DNA of 64,000 nucleotides from Bacteroidia bacterium (GTDB taxonomy: Bacteria > Bacteroidota > Bacteroidia > AKYH767-A > OLB10). The notes below the pieces were generated by a model. That model saw only the letters and a list, made by a program, of their open reading frames with translations. It made no database searches and was not told the origin of the DNA. This document shows positions 37,301-46,464 of the stretch, in pieces. The translations under genes were made by a program, and so were the position numbers. The stretch is taken from positions 1,550,001 through 1,614,000 of the forward strand of contig JBAOIA010000011.1 in the NCBI GenBank assembly GCA_037045145.1. The letters run 5' to 3'. Position 1 is the stretch's first letter, and each line of letters begins with the position of its first letter.

Positions 37301-40300
37301 GAAACAAAACTATCATCACCAACAAAAATATTTTTCAATGCCGCAAACGTATGGAGATAAACATGTCATCGGGCTATTGCAACAATGCACAGGTGTATGA
37401 TGCCTATCCGTTTGAATTCCGCAGTCCGTTAATTGCAGGGCAGTCTGTGAATGTTAATGTGCCACCGGGCTATGAAATTATTCAGGCAACAAGCAAACAT
37501 AAAGTACCCATAGGAAACAACTTCTTTCAGACAATGCCTGTTGACATAACAACACAACTGCCAAACACTACAGGCAACTTTTCTTTGAATACCACACCCT
37601 TTATTGCAACACATTGCCTTACCAACGACACCACAGCACAAAACCTTACCACAGGCACCACAGCCTACATGGGCGATCAGTTTTATGAGCATACCATAAC
37701 CTTAGACATGATGCCTATTGCCTGCACCGATGATACGGCACACAACAACAGCAGCAACACAGTGGTAACTTTTGGCAATCAGGCAGTGCCCTGCCAGAGT
37801 TTTTATGGCTGCCAAAACACCGCTGTAACGGCAACCAACTCGAGCAATGCCATTGAAGATTTTACCTTAGCACCGCAACTCACCTCTTTGGGAATAGGCA
37901 ACAGTCTGGCCACAGGCATCAGCGACACGGTGTGCTGGAACAATCTGGTTTTAATGAATACCACAAAAGATAATGCAGACAATGTTTTTCTCTCTGTAGC
38001 CAATGCACCTGTCTATCTGAGCCAGTGGCATTACATAAGCCACCCTTCTAACAATATTATTCAGGCAAATGGCGATGTGATTGGGCTGGCACCAACCTTA
38101 GCACAAAACGTTTTACTGAGCGGCAATGTTTGTGCCGTGATGGACTCCTGTCCTCCGCTGCAGGATACGCTGCAATTTTATCTCTACTACGGTTGGAACT
38201 GTAAAAACTTTCCTGCTACACCTTTTGCTATTGACAGTGTTTGTTTTACTGATAGTGTGCCGCTGAAGTTTACCCGGGCAGCTTATGAGTTGGTCACGGC
38301 ATCGTGGAGCCAGACAAGCAGTTTTAGTTTATGCGATACCCTTTTTGCAGAAGCCAAATTTCAAAATGGCAAGGCAGGATTTGTTTATCCCTTTATGGTA
38401 ACACTACCAGGCTACGACCCGCGCCTGCAGATTATTGCAGCTATGGCATGTAACAATACAGATACTGTGGGGCTTACACCTACAGCAGCACCTGATGTGT
38501 GGACGGTGACAACAGACAGCCTGATTGCCTTGTTTGGCAACAACGGTATTCACAACAGCCAGTATGTTACCATACGTTTTTTGATGGTGGCATCTTGTGG
38601 TTTTGGAATGAATGTGGCAGACATTTTGCCCGACCTGCAACTTAGTGCAACAACATTGTGCAGCGACACCCTCACAGCCACATCGCGGCAATTGGGTTTT
38701 GCCATGCCTGCATTTGCATGGGACTCTATCAGCCATTGCCCCGACTGCTGGAGCATTGCCAAAACTGCCGACACCGACACAACCAACGTAGGCGACACGC
38801 TTACCTACACCATCACCGTATGCAACAACAGCGTAAATACGCAGACCGGTACCCTTGCAGATAATTCCCCTGCAAATTTTGTAATTACCAACAGCACACT
38901 GCCTGCAACAGTAACGCTAAACTCTATGCAATGCGACACTTTTACCGTATCAGGATATTTTACCTCTCCGGGAAGTTGCCTGTATAACGTTGCAAGCGTT
39001 ACTTCTCCGGCAAATACTACGTGGAAGGATAGTGTTTGTGTTACGGTGATAAATGTTTGTGCAAATACCGACACGACCTTTGCAGACAGTACTTTCTCCG
39101 GCAATGCAACCATCAACAACCAATCAATATTTGTAGCCAACCGCTTTTATGTAAACGGAAATTTAACACTGAACAACTGCACTGTTTACACCGCTGCCGG
39201 AGCGCAGATAATTGTACAAAACGGAGGTGTCTTTACGATTAATAACACAACCATTCAGGCTTGTGATACCATGTGGAGAGGGATAGAAGTGTTGGCTAAT
39301 GGTATTGTAACCTTAAACACAAGCACCATTCGCGATGCAGAAAACGGCATCTTGCTGCGCAACAAAGGCATTGTAAAATCTGTAAACAGTAATTTTTACG
39401 ACAATATCATCGGCATTAATGCCCAGCCCGAACTGGCACAGAGCGATGTTTATGGCTTTGCACAACTAACCGTTGTGGGTACAACATTTACTAAGGCAAA
39501 TGGATTTAAACCAAGTTATGTGGGGCAACCCACTCATGGCACTGTACCATTGAGTGGCATCTGGCTCAACAATATGTTTTGCACCATTGGTGACAACCTT
39601 TTTAATGAAAATTATTTCAGTAAAATGGAGTTTGGCATTTACAGTGTTAACAGTCATTTAACTTTAACTAACAGCAAGTTTGAGTTTATCAGTAACAGTG
39701 GCAGTTGGCCAACCAAACCCAGCGGAACGGCTGTTGTCAGTTGGGGCAACAGCCAAAACACCATGGGTGTTTTAGTTATGCAGCCACTATCATCCAGTGG
39801 CACTACAGTGCAGCAATGCGACAGAGGTATTTACGCTATTTACAGCGAATTAAAAGCACACAATCTAATTTTCAGACAAGTGCTTACGGGCATCTATGCT
39901 GCACGTTGCAAACTACGCACAGCAGACATCACCTACAACGATATTCAGGCAAAGAGTTATGGCATCTATTTATCGCGCAACGAAGGTGCAAAATCAGTGA
40001 CAATTGAAGGCAACAACATAACCATGCAAGGAAGTAGCAAAGGCGTAGGTATAACACTTGATGAATTAACCAACACCTCCAGTGCTAACTACAATATTTA
40101 CAACAACATGATTGCATTACATGCAGCTGCAACAGGTATAAAAAGCAGCTTTGCTTTAAAACCACAGATAAATTACAACAGGATTAATCAATATACCGTA
40201 GGCACGCAAAAACCATTAACCACAGGCATTCAGCTATTAGGCAGCGACACGGCAACGGTGACATGCAACTACATAATTTCCGACTATCCAGCCGACACAC

Positions 40301-41691
40301 TTTTAATATCTAAAGGTATGGAGGTAGCGCAGAGCAAAGGCTTTAACATTAATTGTAACCACATACGTTTTCAAAACTGCGGAGTGTATATGGGAGGTGA
40401 TTGCACCAAAAACAATGTATATCGTACCAACGATGTGGACAGTTGCGATATGGGTTTGTACTTAAACAGCGCTGCCATCATTGGTGATCAAATGCAGAAA
40501 GGCAACCGGTGGCTGCATGTATTAAACAAAGTGAATGCAACCAATTTGGGTAATCCAGCTTTATCGCAAATTTTTGTCCATACAAATGTAAACACTATAT
40601 GGCATCCACTGAATTATTCACCAAACGGGCCTTGGTTTATTCAAAATCCCGGCACACCTGACCAATGCGGCAATGACTGTTATGCAGCCTTTACCACATT
40701 GGAAGATACAATGTTGCTTTACAATATTGCCAGAGGCGATACTTTGTCAACAGAATTTATTGAAGAAACTAAAAGCATTGCCCAACAAAATCTTTATGAA
40801 TTGCTTGTTGCCAACGACACCCTTCGTGGCAGCGACTCGGTGCTTGCTGCTTTTTATATAAACAATCAAAACACTGTTATCGGCAAACTGAGTGAAACAA
40901 AGGATTTTCAGAAAACAGCCTTTGTTATCAATGGCTATTTTAATAGTTTGTTAGCTGCATCCGATAGTTTGATACAACAGGTTACTGACAGTTTGAATAT
41001 TGTTGATAGTTTATTGAAACAAAACCCCAATACACTTTACGAAACCATGTTGAACAATCTGATACAGCAATTAAACACACAGCAGACTATACGTAAAAAC
41101 TTAATGCAACAGATTGAAAATATCCAATCAGGCAACTGGGTTAACAGCACCAATGCCAATGCTGCCGTGCAACCATTAACGTTGCCGCAGATAAATCAAA
41201 AAACCATGAATGAGCTACTTCGAAAAGCAGAACAGCTAGGCGAAGACAGTTTGCAGACTGATATGAATACACTGTTAAACATTGCCGTACAATGCCCCTA
41301 CAGTGGAGGGGTTTCTGTTTATCAGGCAAGAAACATGCTGGCATTGTTTAACGACAGTTTGGAGTATGACGACCTGTATGCCTGCTTGCAGGAAGGTATT
41401 TACAGAATGGCTCAAACGGCAAACGGACTTACAAACTATACAGCCATAGATTTTGATTTGTTGCCCAACCCTGCCGATGGCAAAACTGAGGTAAGAATAC
41501 TGTCACCGGTTGATGGATTAACGAAGTTGACCCTGCGCACCATGCTGGGGTATATGATGGGCGAATGGCAGTTGAATGGTGAAAAACAATTTACTATTTA
41601 TACACATAAATACTTACAGGGAATGTACATAGTGGAAATAAAAGACAGCAACGGTTATAACAGGGTTAAAAAATTAATTATTGCACGATGA
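34315..41691 (+). CDS. Giant secreted beta-helix/DUF11 protein with T9SS type A sorting domain
   Basis: I choose the ATG at 34315 (2458 residues) because a signal peptide, MKNLIFTTITAIVLCMTALF then TQAQ, starts there; the longer frame from 34195 runs through the palindrome region and adds 40 atypical residues. The first 1450 residues are Cys- and Thr-rich beta sequence that I cannot name. Around residue 1485 a DUF11-type segment appears (DTTNVGDTLTYTITVCNN). Residues about 1590-2095 contain right-handed beta-helix rungs with repeated N-G-I and G-I-Y turns. Then comes a helical linker, and the last 80 residues form a type A sorting domain (LLPNPADGKTEVRI...QGMYIVEIKDSNGYNR). It is predicted to be exported to the surface. 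The DNA, especially 35-39 kb, is clearly richer in G+C than the neighbours, hinting at transfer or special codon use. Confidence 0.82.
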   Translation: MKNLIFTTITAIVLCMTALFTQAQTTLFLSSPDTLRACDVNRFSVSIVNPVTDTVIITPQLNFPNGTSASCTTSGSGVNYIFESVSGGSATTLQTGNVLRFVLNGTGTVTYTYRAEIDCHVIMIDSSAGLVKLQQDFTGSNSYIINPGSSNSIEQAVNYTKITELNAGNNFYVNYQQDTTWLFYYKNTLSHRANIGFTFNVYTGTACNDLVFGAVEYSIGLQGQTVAYSGSPSQDTVMLNASDTLVIRIKVKATNCVSCSSMNAAFSYRCNQSLSGCSTCEHSFVHAYTANMNDKPKIDVLRVSPQQVTYDNSCINDTTQTTLWSYTLVNTGNCAIDSVQFDLTQLGDAAWDVRRLMLMPRKSLVIEKTSLSHCTIDTVLELKSQHLCADLVDTAVYSCYTMITDFYPGDTVHLQFALLRCSQDTSVLMNAYKYYNAWMFKGLKTRSICGVEQTIPTASGFAAGTLLAGQTGGGGYDVHLQHQFYPSVSDMSVSNSGTGEKATFNVNLQSILNNGKPYVYQLLGCNQPQQQCTTLNGWLRATVVCNTNLTIPNAYSDAFMITLSATGDTTFYKPYYYDITQDSLSCEAKRYHYYFNLADSGMRTVIDSGRFVYTLQACCESDIDPTPYKAEFHLLADAGNCFTINLPTASVFHYQEPTFSATDGIAQWLPLSHAGNSISIHCPGCVIPGIIVDHYRMERNTYGLQDSDNDHRADSATAIIDTGSVWFAQNKNNLSSTTLAFGDRCTDYLRAHVQPGDPGNDGYTYAMMKALGLRLNALQLSRIMPLALDTMMVVPDTLTFYIDDPTDSIGGCFECEPFGAGNDDYITLLKIRVTGTDIAQFFLNTNTNLNEYLYSFTSFFDSTAVSDTGNLHITTLNVPIGSSRSFHGFEEGQSIRLKVSYHVCGNFNPAGDLTAENTFRQSHIQNTMWLSGKKQPHSQVPQMEQSLTLLQNSMNITIYDTLAPPYNLMDTGYVNNRLFFCETRGSFAYFAATTFRNKTIITNKNIFQCRKRMEINMSSGYCNNAQVYDAYPFEFRSPLIAGQSVNVNVPPGYEIIQATSKHKVPIGNNFFQTMPVDITTQLPNTTGNFSLNTTPFIATHCLTNDTTAQNLTTGTTAYMGDQFYEHTITLDMMPIACTDDTAHNNSSNTVVTFGNQAVPCQSFYGCQNTAVTATNSSNAIEDFTLAPQLTSLGIGNSLATGISDTVCWNNLVLMNTTKDNADNVFLSVANAPVYLSQWHYISHPSNNIIQANGDVIGLAPTLAQNVLLSGNVCAVMDSCPPLQDTLQFYLYYGWNCKNFPATPFAIDSVCFTDSVPLKFTRAAYELVTASWSQTSSFSLCDTLFAEAKFQNGKAGFVYPFMVTLPGYDPRLQIIAAMACNNTDTVGLTPTAAPDVWTVTTDSLIALFGNNGIHNSQYVTIRFLMVASCGFGMNVADILPDLQLSATTLCSDTLTATSRQLGFAMPAFAWDSISHCPDCWSIAKTADTDTTNVGDTLTYTITVCNNSVNTQTGTLADNSPANFVITNSTLPATVTLNSMQCDTFTVSGYFTSPGSCLYNVASVTSPANTTWKDSVCVTVINVCANTDTTFADSTFSGNATINNQSIFVANRFYVNGNLTLNNCTVYTAAGAQIIVQNGGVFTINNTTIQACDTMWRGIEVLANGIVTLNTSTIRDAENGILLRNKGIVKSVNSNFYDNIIGINAQPELAQSDVYGFAQLTVVGTTFTKANGFKPSYVGQPTHGTVPLSGIWLNNMFCTIGDNLFNENYFSKMEFGIYSVNSHLTLTNSKFEFISNSGSWPTKPSGTAVVSWGNSQNTMGVLVMQPLSSSGTTVQQCDRGIYAIYSELKAHNLIFRQVLTGIYAARCKLRTADITYNDIQAKSYGIYLSRNEGAKSVTIEGNNITMQGSSKGVGITLDELTNTSSANYNIYNNMIALHAAATGIKSSFALKPQINYNRINQYTVGTQKPLTTGIQLLGSDTATVTCNYIISDYPADTLLISKGMEVAQSKGFNINCNHIRFQNCGVYMGGDCTKNNVYRTNDVDSCDMGLYLNSAAIIGDQMQKGNRWLHVLNKVNATNLGNPALSQIFVHTNVNTIWHPLNYSPNGPWFIQNPGTPDQCGNDCYAAFTTLEDTMLLYNIARGDTLSTEFIEETKSIAQQNLYELLVANDTLRGSDSVLAAFYINNQNTVIGKLSETKDFQKTAFVINGYFNSLLAASDSLIQQVTDSLNIVDSLLKQNPNTLYETMLNNLIQQLNTQQTIRKNLMQQIENIQSGNWVNSTNANAAVQPLTLPQINQKTMNELLRKAEQLGEDSLQTDMNTLLNIAVQCPYSGGVSVYQARNMLALFNDSLEYDDLYACLQEGIYRMAQTANGLTNYTAIDFDLLPNPADGKTEVRILSPVDGLTKLTLRTMLGYMMGEWQLNGEKQFTIYTHKYLQGMYIVEIKDSNGYNRVKKLIIAR

Positions 41692-43199
41692 AGAAGCTAA
41701 TAACAATCAGTATTATTTTATTGCATGGCTTTAGTTGTTTGGGGCAGGGTTATAATCACAATTATTTGTTGGGGTATCAAACAGGACTTGATTCTTTTAC
41801 TACAACATTTAGAGCCAAGGCAGAAATAGATGCAGTTAATTTTAATATATTTTCACAGGTAAGAAAAATGAGATTTAGAAGTGCACAGGCCAATATTTCC
41901 GATAGTGCCGGTAATTTATTGTTTTATACCAATGGTTGTTGGATTGCCAATGCTTTAGGTGATACGATGGCGAATGGAGGGGGGTTAAACCCAGGTTCTT
42001 TTGCAAATGGATATTGTGCATTTGGTTTTCCAATACCAATTACACAAGTAATTTTGCCTTATCCTGATAGTTCGGGTAAATATTTGTTGCTTCATCAAAC
42101 AGGCGATGTAAGTGTATATCCGCGTAATCTGTATTACTCCATCATTGACATGGCGTTGGATAGTGGTCGTGGTGCAGTAACCCAAAAAAATCAAATTGCA
42201 TTTAGCGACACATTGGTTTTTGGAGTTACTGCATGTAAACATGCCAATGGCAGAGATTGGTGGGTGGCAGTACTTAAAGACAGCAGCGATGTAGTGTTTA
42301 CAGTATTGTTAACCCCCAATGGAATCAGCAACATTCAGCAGCAACATTTGAATGTGCCCATGCACACAAGTTTTAGCTCTATTCAGGTTTTTTCGCCTGA
42401 CGGAACAAAGTATGCTTATATAACTATGAATCCTACTGGAATAATGGGTAAACCTTTAAAAAGGGATATTCGGCTTTTTGATTTTGACAGATGTTCCGGT
42501 TTATTTTCAAATTCAAAATACACATTATTACCTGATTCAATCTATGGATTAGGATTAGGATTTTCACCTAATTCTAAATTACTGTATCAGTTTTCGCAAA
42601 TCAATATTTACCAGTATGACTTGCAGGCTGCTCAAATTTGGCAAACACAGCAATTGGTTGCCCAGTACGATACATTTTCTTATGGTGGTTGGACAGATTT
42701 TTGTTATATGTACCTTGCGGCCAACGGTAAATTTTATATTTCATCGTGTAGCGGAGCACCCTATTTTGGTGTTATTGACCAACCGGATAGTGCAGGTTTA
42801 GCTTGTAATGTATTGCAACATGCTGTCCAAACACCATGCTATTTAGGTTTTTCACATGTTAATCACCCCAACTACTACTTAGGCTGCGATACTACACAAA
42901 CAACTTGCCCATGTTTGATAACGGGTATTAATGATGTCAAGCAACATGATTTCAAATTTTCAATTTCCCCCAACCCAAGCAATGGTAATTTTAAAATAGT
43001 TTATCTCTTGCCACAGAACAAATCCGGCACACTTCAATTATTTGATATAACCGGCAAACAAATTTACAAACAAAACCTGCCGCCTTGGAGCACTATGCAA
43101 TACATCTCATTGTCCAAAATCGCTAACGGAGTTTACCAATGTGTGATTAGCAGCGGCAATGAAAGGGTGCATAAAAAGTTGGTTGTCTTTAAGGAGTAA
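41688..43199 (+). CDS. Secreted protein, possibly propeller-like, with T9SS type A sorting domain
   Basis: The 503-residue product has a signal peptide (MKKLITISIILLHGFSCLGQG). Its body contains repeats such as ISDSAGNLLFYTNG, VFSPDGTKYAYI and GFSPNSKLLYQFS, which look like WD40-/TolB-type propeller blades. The last 80 residues form a type A sorting domain: FSISPNPSNGNFKIVYL, LFDITGKQIYKQNL, GVYQCVISSGNERVHKK. It is therefore expected at the cell surface. Its ATG overlaps the stop codon of the giant protein gene (ATGA), so the two are translationally coupled and likely act together, perhaps as a complex. A single Cys cluster (CDTTQTTCPCLITG) precedes the sorting domain. I cannot name a specific activity. 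Confidence 0.82.
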   Translation: MKKLITISIILLHGFSCLGQGYNHNYLLGYQTGLDSFTTTFRAKAEIDAVNFNIFSQVRKMRFRSAQANISDSAGNLLFYTNGCWIANALGDTMANGGGLNPGSFANGYCAFGFPIPITQVILPYPDSSGKYLLLHQTGDVSVYPRNLYYSIIDMALDSGRGAVTQKNQIAFSDTLVFGVTACKHANGRDWWVAVLKDSSDVVFTVLLTPNGISNIQQQHLNVPMHTSFSSIQVFSPDGTKYAYITMNPTGIMGKPLKRDIRLFDFDRCSGLFSNSKYTLLPDSIYGLGLGFSPNSKLLYQFSQINIYQYDLQAAQIWQTQQLVAQYDTFSYGGWTDFCYMYLAANGKFYISSCSGAPYFGVIDQPDSAGLACNVLQHAVQTPCYLGFSHVNHPNYYLGCDTTQTTCPCLITGINDVKQHDFKFSISPNPSNGNFKIVYLLPQNKSGTLQLFDITGKQIYKQNLPPWSTMQYISLSKIANGVYQCVISSGNERVHKKLVVFKE

Positions 43200-43252
43200 T
43201 AAAAGTTTAAAAGGATTTTTTATTAGTAAAAAAATGCAGTATCAGACCGAGC

Positions 43253-44056
43253 ATGAAAAAACTAATGTTATGTTTGCTTGCTATTATGACTGCCTGCAAA
43301 TCGGGTAAACAGTCTTTAGAAACACATAATGTTCAAACAAATTTTATGACAACACAATCAGGAGTTAAAATTGAAATTAAAGAAAAAGGAAACGGAATTA
43401 AACCATCAGCGGGTGATAGAATTACCGTTCATTATACTGGAAAATTGCAGAATGGTACTAAGTTCGATAGCTCTGTTGACAGAGGAGATCCCTTTGTATT
43501 TAACGTTGGAACAGGTCAGGTTATAAGAGGATGGGATGAAGCATTCAGTATGCTTCAACAAGGTGATAAGGCAATATTGACCATACCACCGGATGCAGGT
43601 TATGGCAGTCGTGCTGTTGGAACTATTCCTGCTAACTCGACCTTGATTTTTGAGGTGGAATTACTCAAGGTGACACCTAAAATTGTTCCTGCACCATACA
43701 ATGTTTCAGGTAAAGATACTGTTAAGTTGCCTTCCGGACTTCAGTATATTATGATTAAGGAAGGAGCAGGAAAAGTAGCGGCTTCCGGTGCAACTGTTTC
43801 TGTGCACTACAGCGGATATCTTGAAGATGGAAGCATGTTTGATTCATCTGTTGAAAGAGGTGAGCCAATTAGTTTTCGTTTAGGCGAAGGAAGAGTAATT
43901 CAGGGATGGGAGCAGGGTATTGCATTATTAAAAACCGGGTCGCAATGCAGATTGATTATTCCCTATCAACTGGGTTATGGAGAACAGGGTTATCCACCGG
44001 TTATTCCGGCAAAGTCAACACTCATTTTTGATGTTGAATTACTTGAAGTCAATTGA
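43253..44056 (+). CDS. Tandem FKBP-type peptidyl-prolyl isomerase lipoprotein
   Basis: The 267-residue protein starts with a lipobox-like signal, LLAIMTAC, with the acceptor Cys at residue 15, so it is anchored in an envelope membrane. Two FKBP domains follow, at about residues 45-140 and 165-267. Each has the signature VTVHYTGKLQNGTKFDSS or its counterpart VSVHYSGYLEDGSMFDSS, then V-I-x-G-W and the C-terminal STLIF(E/D)VELLEV strand. FKBPs speed proline cis-trans isomerisation and help fold exported proteins, fitting the many large secreted proteins nearby. The gene starts 53 bases after the T9SS protein gene and is followed 21 bases later by the glycosyltransferase operon. Confidence 0.92.
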   Translation: MKKLMLCLLAIMTACKSGKQSLETHNVQTNFMTTQSGVKIEIKEKGNGIKPSAGDRITVHYTGKLQNGTKFDSSVDRGDPFVFNVGTGQVIRGWDEAFSMLQQGDKAILTIPPDAGYGSRAVGTIPANSTLIFEVELLKVTPKIVPAPYNVSGKDTVKLPSGLQYIMIKEGAGKVAASGATVSVHYSGYLEDGSMFDSSVERGEPISFRLGEGRVIQGWEQGIALLKTGSQCRLIIPYQLGYGEQGYPPVIPAKSTLIFDVELLEVN

Positions 44057-44077
44057 TGGTTTTTGTGAAAAACTGTA

Positions 44078-45346
44078 GTGAAGAAAGTTCTGCTTATAAC
44101 CTATTATTTTGATCCAGGAAATGCAGTAGCCACACCTCGAATAATGAGTTGGGCAAATGAATTCCATCAGCATGGTATTGAACTTACTGTGGTAACCAGG
44201 CATTTTAATGGAGATGAATGGCACTGGCTCGATTTTATTAAGGAGACATCAGAGCCTGTTAAAGTTGTAATGAATGAGCGTTATAATGTTCATTATTTGC
44301 CTTATCTAACAGGAAAGCCTGCACTTGTAAATAAGAATAAACTATACAGTAAATTTTATCATTTAAAAGCATTTCTTAAGGGGCATTTTAATACAGAGAT
44401 TAATGCTTATGCAGCATTTGGAAACTATTGCAGAAAGATTTTAAGAGAAAATCCACAGGATTTAATTTTAGTTTCTGCTCCACCACACAATCTTGTGCGA
44501 CTGGCAAGTGAATTGGGCAAGGAATTTGATTTGCCTTTTGTGGTTGATTTCAGAGATATCTGGAATAACTTACTTACAGGAAAGGTTCAAATGAATATGC
44601 GTAGTCGTATCTCAAATTATATTGAAGAAAAATATATCGGAAAGTGGTTGAAAGAAGCCAGCTTAGTTACAACAGTAAGTCAGGCACTTGTTGAACAAAT
44701 AAAAAGAATCTTTGATGGTAATTGCATGGAGCTGACCAATGGTTATGAAATGAAATTATTTAATCAGGTAAGTAAAATAAATCCTCCGTCAGACCGCTTT
44801 GTTTTTGCCAGTATAGGAACCATTTATCCTGTTCAGAATATTTCAATAATGATTGAAGGTCTAAAGTTGTTTTACAACCAACTTCAAGACAAAAAGAATT
44901 TTGAAGTAAAGTTTATTGGATTGGGTGCAGTTGAGAGTGTTGCACATCAAGTAGCGTCAGAGCTTGAGTCTTTAAAGCCACTTGTTACACAAAAGTTAAG
45001 CAGGAAGCAAGTACTTAGGCATTATCAGGACAGTCATGTACTTTTTATTCCTGCATGGTCAAATCATAAAGGTATATACTCAACAAAAATATTTGAGTAT
45101 ATAGGTTCAGGAAGAAGAATCTTGGTAGCACCCGGGGATAATGATGTTATAGATAATCTGGTTCGTAAATCCGGAAGGGGTTATATTGCAAATGATGCAA
45201 GGGAGTTTGCATCTTCATTAAGAGAAGTATATGAACTGTGGCAGAATGGAAATTATAAAGTTGAGCAACCGGCAGAATGGGAGCAATTCTATTCCAGAGA
45301 GAAGCAAGCAGAACTTTTAGCAATGGAAATACTAAAAATTGCTTAA
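44078..45346 (+). CDS. Family 4 glycosyltransferase (WbuB-like)
   Basis: The start is GTG at 44078, right before VKKVLLITYYFDPGNAV, the usual first strand of this fold. The 422-residue protein has a GT-B architecture. The N-terminal half includes SAPPHNLVRLASELGKEF and FVVDFRDIW; the C-terminal half includes FASIGTIYPVQN, DSHVLFIPAWSN and KIFEYIGSGRRILVAP, where the nucleotide-sugar-binding E-x-(F/Y) helix is expected. It is probably a retaining enzyme adding a sugar to a lipid-linked oligosaccharide at the inner membrane. It is the first gene of a five-gene packed operon; the next start overlaps its stop by one base (TAATG). Confidence 0.85.
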   Translation: MKKVLLITYYFDPGNAVATPRIMSWANEFHQHGIELTVVTRHFNGDEWHWLDFIKETSEPVKVVMNERYNVHYLPYLTGKPALVNKNKLYSKFYHLKAFLKGHFNTEINAYAAFGNYCRKILRENPQDLILVSAPPHNLVRLASELGKEFDLPFVVDFRDIWNNLLTGKVQMNMRSRISNYIEEKYIGKWLKEASLVTTVSQALVEQIKRIFDGNCMELTNGYEMKLFNQVSKINPPSDRFVFASIGTIYPVQNISIMIEGLKLFYNQLQDKKNFEVKFIGLGAVESVAHQVASELESLKPLVTQKLSRKQVLRHYQDSHVLFIPAWSNHKGIYSTKIFEYIGSGRRILVAPGDNDVIDNLVRKSGRGYIANDAREFASSLREVYELWQNGNYKVEQPAEWEQFYSREKQAELLAMEILKIA

Positions 45347-46464
45347 TGAAAGAGAAGGTGTGTTATATTTTATCTTTTCATGATCGAGCAGTGCAATATG
45401 AATGGATTATAGAACGTGCAATTAAACAAGGTCTGAATTTGCATTTTATTTTCCTTAACCCGGAGAAATGGCATATTGAAAAGTTTGCAAGGATGAAAAA
45501 AATTCCTTGTTTGTTTATAAAATATAGGTCTAAAAAGGATATCCCGCGTGCTGTAGCATTGATATATCAATACCTGCTAAAAGAAAAAATCACAGTTGTT
45601 CATACTCATCTTTTTGATGCTAATCTTGCAGGACTTACAGCAGCATGGTTAGCTAAAGTGAAAAAGAGAATTTATACACGACACCATTCCGATTTTCATC
45701 ATCGGTTTTATCCAAAGAGTGTACGGTTTGATCGTTATTGCAACAGAATGGCCACAGATATTGTAGCTATCAGTCGGAATGTTTATGACTTATTAATAGA
45801 AAAAGAAAAAGTTAACCCCGAAAAGATACATTTAGTACATCATGGATTTGAAATGGAACTGTTTTCAAAAGTGCCAATTTCACAAGTAGAAGAGTTACAG
45901 GAGAAATATAAAACCAAAGGTAAATTTCCTGTTGTTGGCATGATAAGTCGCTACGAAGAAAGTAAAGGAATACAGCATGTCATTCCTGCATTTAAAAAGT
46001 TATTAAAGAAATATCCTGATGCACTTCTTGTGTTGGCAAACAGTCATGGTTCTTATTCAAAGCAGATAAAAAAAACGCTGGAACAAATTCCGGCTGAAAG
46101 TTATTGTGAGATAAGATTTGAATATAATTTATTTGCATTATATCAGTTGTTTGATGTTTTTGTTCATGTGCCCGAATACAAGGAGTATGAGGCATTTGGG
46201 CAGGTATATGTTGAAGCACTTGCAGCCGGTATTCCCTCTGTATTTACTATTTCAGGAATTGCCCCTGAGTTTATAAAAAACAATGAAAATGCACTTGTTT
46301 GTGATTACAAAAATTCAGACGAAATTTATCAAGCAATTTTGCAAATACTTTCAGATGATAATTTGAGAAGAAGATTGGTTGAAAACGGATTGAAAGCGGT
46401 AGATACGAAATTCAGTATGGATAAGTATTTTAGTCATCTTAAAAAACTTTATGGGTATGATTGA
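45346..46464 (+). CDS. Family 4 glycosyltransferase
   Basis: The start at ATG 45346 (MKEKVCYILSFHD; 372 residues) overlaps the stop of the preceding gene by one base. A longer frame from 45277 lies within that gene and is unlikely. The GT-B fold shows VVHTHLFDANLAGLTAAWLAK, then a GT1-type C-terminal half with VGMISRYEESKGIQHVIPAF and the donor-binding EYKEYEAFGQVYVEALAAGIPSVFT, where the E-A-F-G...E motif is intact. It should transfer a sugar to a growing surface polysaccharide repeat. Donor and acceptor cannot be predicted. Confidence 0.88.
   Translation: MKEKVCYILSFHDRAVQYEWIIERAIKQGLNLHFIFLNPEKWHIEKFARMKKIPCLFIKYRSKKDIPRAVALIYQYLLKEKITVVHTHLFDANLAGLTAAWLAKVKKRIYTRHHSDFHHRFYPKSVRFDRYCNRMATDIVAISRNVYDLLIEKEKVNPEKIHLVHHGFEMELFSKVPISQVEELQEKYKTKGKFPVVGMISRYEESKGIQHVIPAFKKLLKKYPDALLVLANSHGSYSKQIKKTLEQIPAESYCEIRFEYNLFALYQLFDVFVHVPEYKEYEAFGQVYVEALAAGIPSVFTISGIAPEFIKNNENALVCDYKNSDEIYQAILQILSDDNLRRRLVENGLKAVDTKFSMDKYFSHLKKLYGYD

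Noticed and set aside
35029..39140. Many antisense frames of 60-170 codons opposite the giant secreted protein
   Set aside because: They arise from the higher G+C and lack of stop codons on the opposite strand; none has domain character.
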